Positions 61,456 through 64,000 of a stretch of DNA of 64,000 nt are shown here, piece after piece. The notes below the pieces were generated by a model, which had not been told where the DNA came from, did not search any database, and saw nothing but the letters and a program-made list of their open reading frames with translations. Each line of letters begins with the position of its first letter. Position 1 is the stretch's first letter. The position numbers and the translations under genes were made by a program. The stretch comes from Chroococcopsis sp964623815 (GTDB lineage: Bacteria > Cyanobacteriota > Cyanobacteriia > Cyanobacteriales > Microcystaceae), in contig CAZUVR010000018.1 of assembly GCA_964623815.1 (NCBI GenBank), positions 1 through 64,000 on the forward strand, read 5' to 3'.

Positions 61456-62133
61456 TTATCGACAAGTGTGACTACTATTAGTAATTACCTCTACTTTTTC
61501 GTAACCCGCCGTAGTTAATAGTTGGGTGATAACCAGTTCGGCTTTCTTATTGGCTTCTTCGAGAATTCCTCGTTGACAGGCTGCTTTAACTATTTTGCCG
61601 ATCGTTTCCTTCTGCGCCAGAGTTTGTAACTGCGGGGCCACATCTGGGCCTAAATTAAATAATCCTCGATCGTAATCATAAACCCCAGAGTTATTCACAT
61701 CTATTTTCGTGTCTAATATTTCTGCTGGTGGCAATTCAATTTTTATCCGCTCACCATCAACTTTAACCCCCTTATGTGTTAGTTTATCTAAATTTATCCC
61801 CGCTCTTACTTCACCGTGAGCGATATACAAAAGCTTGGTTTCACCGACGACGAAATCCCCCACTTTCCGCTCTTGCGATGTCGGTACTACCGTCTCCATG
61901 ACAAAAATAGAAGTGGTTAACTCGCTAACGCTACGGATTTGATTGATAATCAGAGAAGTATTTTGTACTTGTGGTATGGCGGGAGCCAACCAACCGTCAA
62001 TTCTGGTTACAACTTGATTACCTATTTGTAAAACCGATAAACAAACTAAGAGAATTAATATTGTTATTCCTGTTTGTCCGATGGTATTAAGAGAGCGAAA
62101 AATAGAAAAATCAGGTTTATTTTTTAGCATCAT
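61456..62133 (-). CDS. DUF4230 membrane-anchored protein
   Basis: The 225-residue product has one N-terminal span (residues 20-42) and a DUF4230 domain (about 62-215, VSELTTSIFVMETVVPTSQE ... IELPPAEILDTKIDVNNSGVYDYDRG). Function unknown. It lies 2 bases after the Hsp70-like gene, on the same strand, suggesting an operon. Confidence 0.8.
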   Translation of the reverse strand: MMLKNKPDFSIFRSLNTIGQTGITILILLVCLSVLQIGNQVVTRIDGWLAPAIPQVQNTSLIINQIRSVSELTTSIFVMETVVPTSQERKVGDFVVGETKLLYIAHGEVRAGINLDKLTHKGVKVDGERIKIELPPAEILDTKIDVNNSGVYDYDRGLFNLGPDVAPQLQTLAQKETIGKIVKAACQRGILEEANKKAELVITQLLTTAGYEKVEVITNSSHTCR

Positions 62134-62135
62134 AT

Positions 62136-63731
62136 TTAACTTAATTGGGTAACTATTTGATTAGTAACTAATAATTTTTGTGTTAATAAATCTTCGACTG
62201 TAACCCTTAAACAGCATCTATCGTCGATCGAGAATAACACCTTAATGCGATCGCTCCCGGGATAGCCGGGCGGATTGAGAGCCGCAATATTACGAGCGCC
62301 ATCCCTATCGTTGAGGGCTTGCACCCGGCTATTCCCACCGCCGAGAGAACGAGTTACCAAACGATCGCCGTCGAAGTAAACTTCCGTCGCCCCGGTTTCC
62401 GCGCCTAATTCCCCGATGATCAATTCTATACTCGGCTGACCCTCTACGGAAGCACCTAAGACCAATTCTACAGGCTCGGAAGTGGGATAGGGTTGACCTG
62501 CTTTAATAATTGGGTGCCAGGAGTGGGAATTGCTGCGCCGGTTCCAATAGCGTACACCGTAACTGTGATACAGGAAGTCCCGCACCTCGTAGCCCTGAGC
62601 CAATTGTAGCGCCCCGAGCGCGATCGCGGTAAAAGGTCGATCGAGTTTGATTTTTCCCTCGTCAAAATACTGTTTCAGCCAACTTCCAATAGCGGGAATC
62701 TTGCTCGTACCTCCCACTAATAAAACATTCTCTATATCCTCTTTTTCTATCCCGTTACGTCGGCCCTGTTGCAATACTTGAGACATCAACTCATCTAATC
62801 GGGAAAAGAGATCATTTTTCGAGAAAATATCCTCTAACTGTTCCCGTGATAAACTTAACTCGTAACTATCAAAAGTTTCATCGTTAAAATATACTTCCTC
62901 AGCTTTTTCCGACTCAGATAACTTAATCTTTAATCTTTCCGCCAAGCGAGTAGTAATAGAAGTCTTGGGTATATCTTGAGTAGCGGTGAAATAATCTACT
63001 ATCCAATTATCTAAATCAGAGCCACCTAAATTAGCCCCAGCTTTAGCCAGAACCCTTGCTAACTTAGTTTTCTGCTTATTACTACTGCCTAATAACTTCT
63101 CCCCCCACTTGAGGATAAAACCTTGATTTTTACCGCCACTATCGGCGTTTAACTGCACAAGAGAGAGATCGATCGTACCGCCGCCGAAATCCACTACTAA
63201 CACCGTACTTTCACCCGTCGTACCATAACCTAAAGCCGCAGATGTCGGTTCATCGATCATGCGAATTTGTTCGATTTGCCAACCTGTACACACATCTGTC
63301 AGCCATTGGCGATAGACTTCAAAACTATCGACCGGTACGGTAAGGACTAGAGAATCGATATTATGTTCACTATCTGACCGTAGGCTATCTATGAGAGAAT
63401 TTAAAAACCAGGTCCCCACTCGCTCAAAACTGATGGGGATGTCGTCTAAGGAAGGTAAAAACCCTTGAATTTCTGCACCGATACCCCGTTTAAAAGAGCG
63501 GAAGAAACGCGAGTCATTCTTAGTATCCAAACCTCGATCGCGGACGGACTGACCGATGACCACTTGCTCTTTTCTAGCATCGGCGACGTAGACTAAACTA
63601 GGAATCAGTGGGGGATTACCGCCGAGTTGTTGAGATAGACCAGATAACTTAACCGTTTCAGCCTCTGATGTAGCGGCATTCCAACGGGTAATCACGGTGT
63701 TACTTGTACCGAAGTCAATAGCGTAGAACAC
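62136..63731 (-). CDS. Hsp70-family protein, not a canonical DnaK
   Basis: The 531-residue product has the actin-like ATPase of Hsp70: AIDFGTSNTV (phosphate 1), MIDEPTSAALGYG, VLVVDFGGGTIDLS (phosphate 2) and NVLLVGGTSKIPAIG (adenosine site). The substrate-binding part (about 405-531) is short and unlike DnaK, with no helical lid or EEVD-like end. It is divergent from true dnaK with 160 bases between, and its downstream partner is DUF4230. A specialised chaperone is inference. Confidence 0.88.
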   Translation of the reverse strand: MFYAIDFGTSNTVITRWNAATSEAETVKLSGLSQQLGGNPPLIPSLVYVADARKEQVVIGQSVRDRGLDTKNDSRFFRSFKRGIGAEIQGFLPSLDDIPISFERVGTWFLNSLIDSLRSDSEHNIDSLVLTVPVDSFEVYRQWLTDVCTGWQIEQIRMIDEPTSAALGYGTTGESTVLVVDFGGGTIDLSLVQLNADSGGKNQGFILKWGEKLLGSSNKQKTKLARVLAKAGANLGGSDLDNWIVDYFTATQDIPKTSITTRLAERLKIKLSESEKAEEVYFNDETFDSYELSLSREQLEDIFSKNDLFSRLDELMSQVLQQGRRNGIEKEDIENVLLVGGTSKIPAIGSWLKQYFDEGKIKLDRPFTAIALGALQLAQGYEVRDFLYHSYGVRYWNRRSNSHSWHPIIKAGQPYPTSEPVELVLGASVEGQPSIELIIGELGAETGATEVYFDGDRLVTRSLGGGNSRVQALNDRDGARNIAALNPPGYPGSDRIKVLFSIDDRCCLRVTVEDLLTQKLLVTNQIVTQLS

Positions 63732-63891
63732 AGGCAGATGGGAAAAAAGTTATTAGGGTATTTTAACTTATTATTACAGAGCCTCGAAGTTCTCCAATCA
63801 CTACAAGCTATACACAAAACGATACAATGTTGTCAACAACCTTAATAAAAACAGCAGCCACAGATAGAGGTAGCAGGAGATAAACACGAGC

Positions 63892-64000
63892 ATGGGTAGA
63901 GTAGTCGGCATTGACTTAGGAACAACTAATTCTGTCGTCGCCGTGATGGAAGGCGGCAAACCATTAGTCATCGCTAATTCGGAGGGAATGCGGACAACCC
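63892..64000 (+). CDS. dnaK: Chaperone DnaK, 5' end only
   Basis: The first 36 residues (MGRVVGIDLGTTNSVVAVME to GMRTT) are the start of a cyanobacterial DnaK with the phosphate-1 loop DLGTTNS; the gene runs off the window. The sequence is most like the DnaK2 type. AGGAG precedes the ATG by about 14 bases. It is divergent from the Hsp70-like gene. Confidence 0.93.
   Translation, partial: MGRVVGIDLGTTNSVVAVMEGGKPLVIANSEGMRTT

Noticed and set aside
1..64000. CRISPR array, prophage or transposase genes
   Set aside because: No regularly spaced direct repeats with unique spacers, and no phage structural, integrase or transposase proteins were seen. The repeats present are heptamer tracts and the paired palindrome.

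Overview
This window is chromosomal DNA from a cyanobacterium. Evidence: a BtpA photosystem I biogenesis protein, a Ycf46-type AAA ATPase, a rimO-crhR pair, a CmpABCD bicarbonate transporter, HoxU/HoxY of the bidirectional hydrogenase, a plant-type ferredoxin, the rpmH-rnpA-PH protein-yidC-jag cluster, and scattered GCGATCGC (HIP1) octamers such as those at 15545, 15849 and 21304. I cannot assign a genus. Almost everything is core metabolism, envelope or signalling. I see no prophage, integrase, transposase or CRISPR array.

Layout. 1-11.4 kb: a small-protein/galE group, then sfsA, NAD kinase, a HAD hydrolase, metK, a degenerate DinG-like helicase, two membrane proteins, a [2Fe-2S] ferredoxin and an AI-2E family permease. 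This block is bracketed by two inverted copies of a palindromic ~115-135 bp element (61-195 and 11301-11416). 11.4-24.1 kb: rimO-crhR, btpA, an AAA/STAND ATPase beside a tRNA-Arg(CCG), a pentapeptide-repeat protein, a glycosyltransferase, a TolB-like lipoprotein, a leucine-rich-repeat protein, nadC, a PHP phosphoesterase and nagA. 24.2-31.4 kb: a 941-residue RTX beta-roll protein, then a signalling cluster made of a hybrid histidine kinase with an extracellular CxxCH heme-type sensor, read head-to-head from a REC-HisKA_3 kinase and a NarL-type regulator. 31.5-41.6 kb: chrA, a GHL10-type glycoside hydrolase, an SDR lacking its catalytic Tyr, htpG, hoxU-hoxY standing alone, a small membrane protein, tmk and a flavoprotein. 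41.6-49.2 kb: the ribosome/membrane-insertion cluster (rpmH, rnpA, PH-domain protein, yidC, jag, DUF177, ycf46, SH3 protein) and less known proteins. 49.2-64 kb: an OvoA-type sulfoxide synthase, a PsiE-family protein, cmpABCD with a hairpin in every intergenic gap, DUF3370 and LmeA-like proteins, homoserine dehydrogenase, a LysM/M23 peptidase, DUF4230, an Hsp70 relative and the start of dnaK.

Two repeat themes run through the window. One is degenerate heptanucleotide tandem tracts (GGGAGTC/GGGAATT-like and their complements), often forming hairpins in spacers. In three places they lie inside reading frames: internally in the HAD hydrolase, and at the C-termini of the GHL10 protein and thymidylate kinase. 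The other is the paired long palindrome with GTGGCGA-type heptamers in its arms.

The points I find most worth a second look are the orphan hoxUY pair closed by a perfect hairpin with no hoxH, the head-to-head overlapping kinase genes, the OvoA homologue without its methyltransferase domain, the repeat insertions into coding frames, and the hairpins in the cmp operon. I found no clear undescribed multi-gene system.
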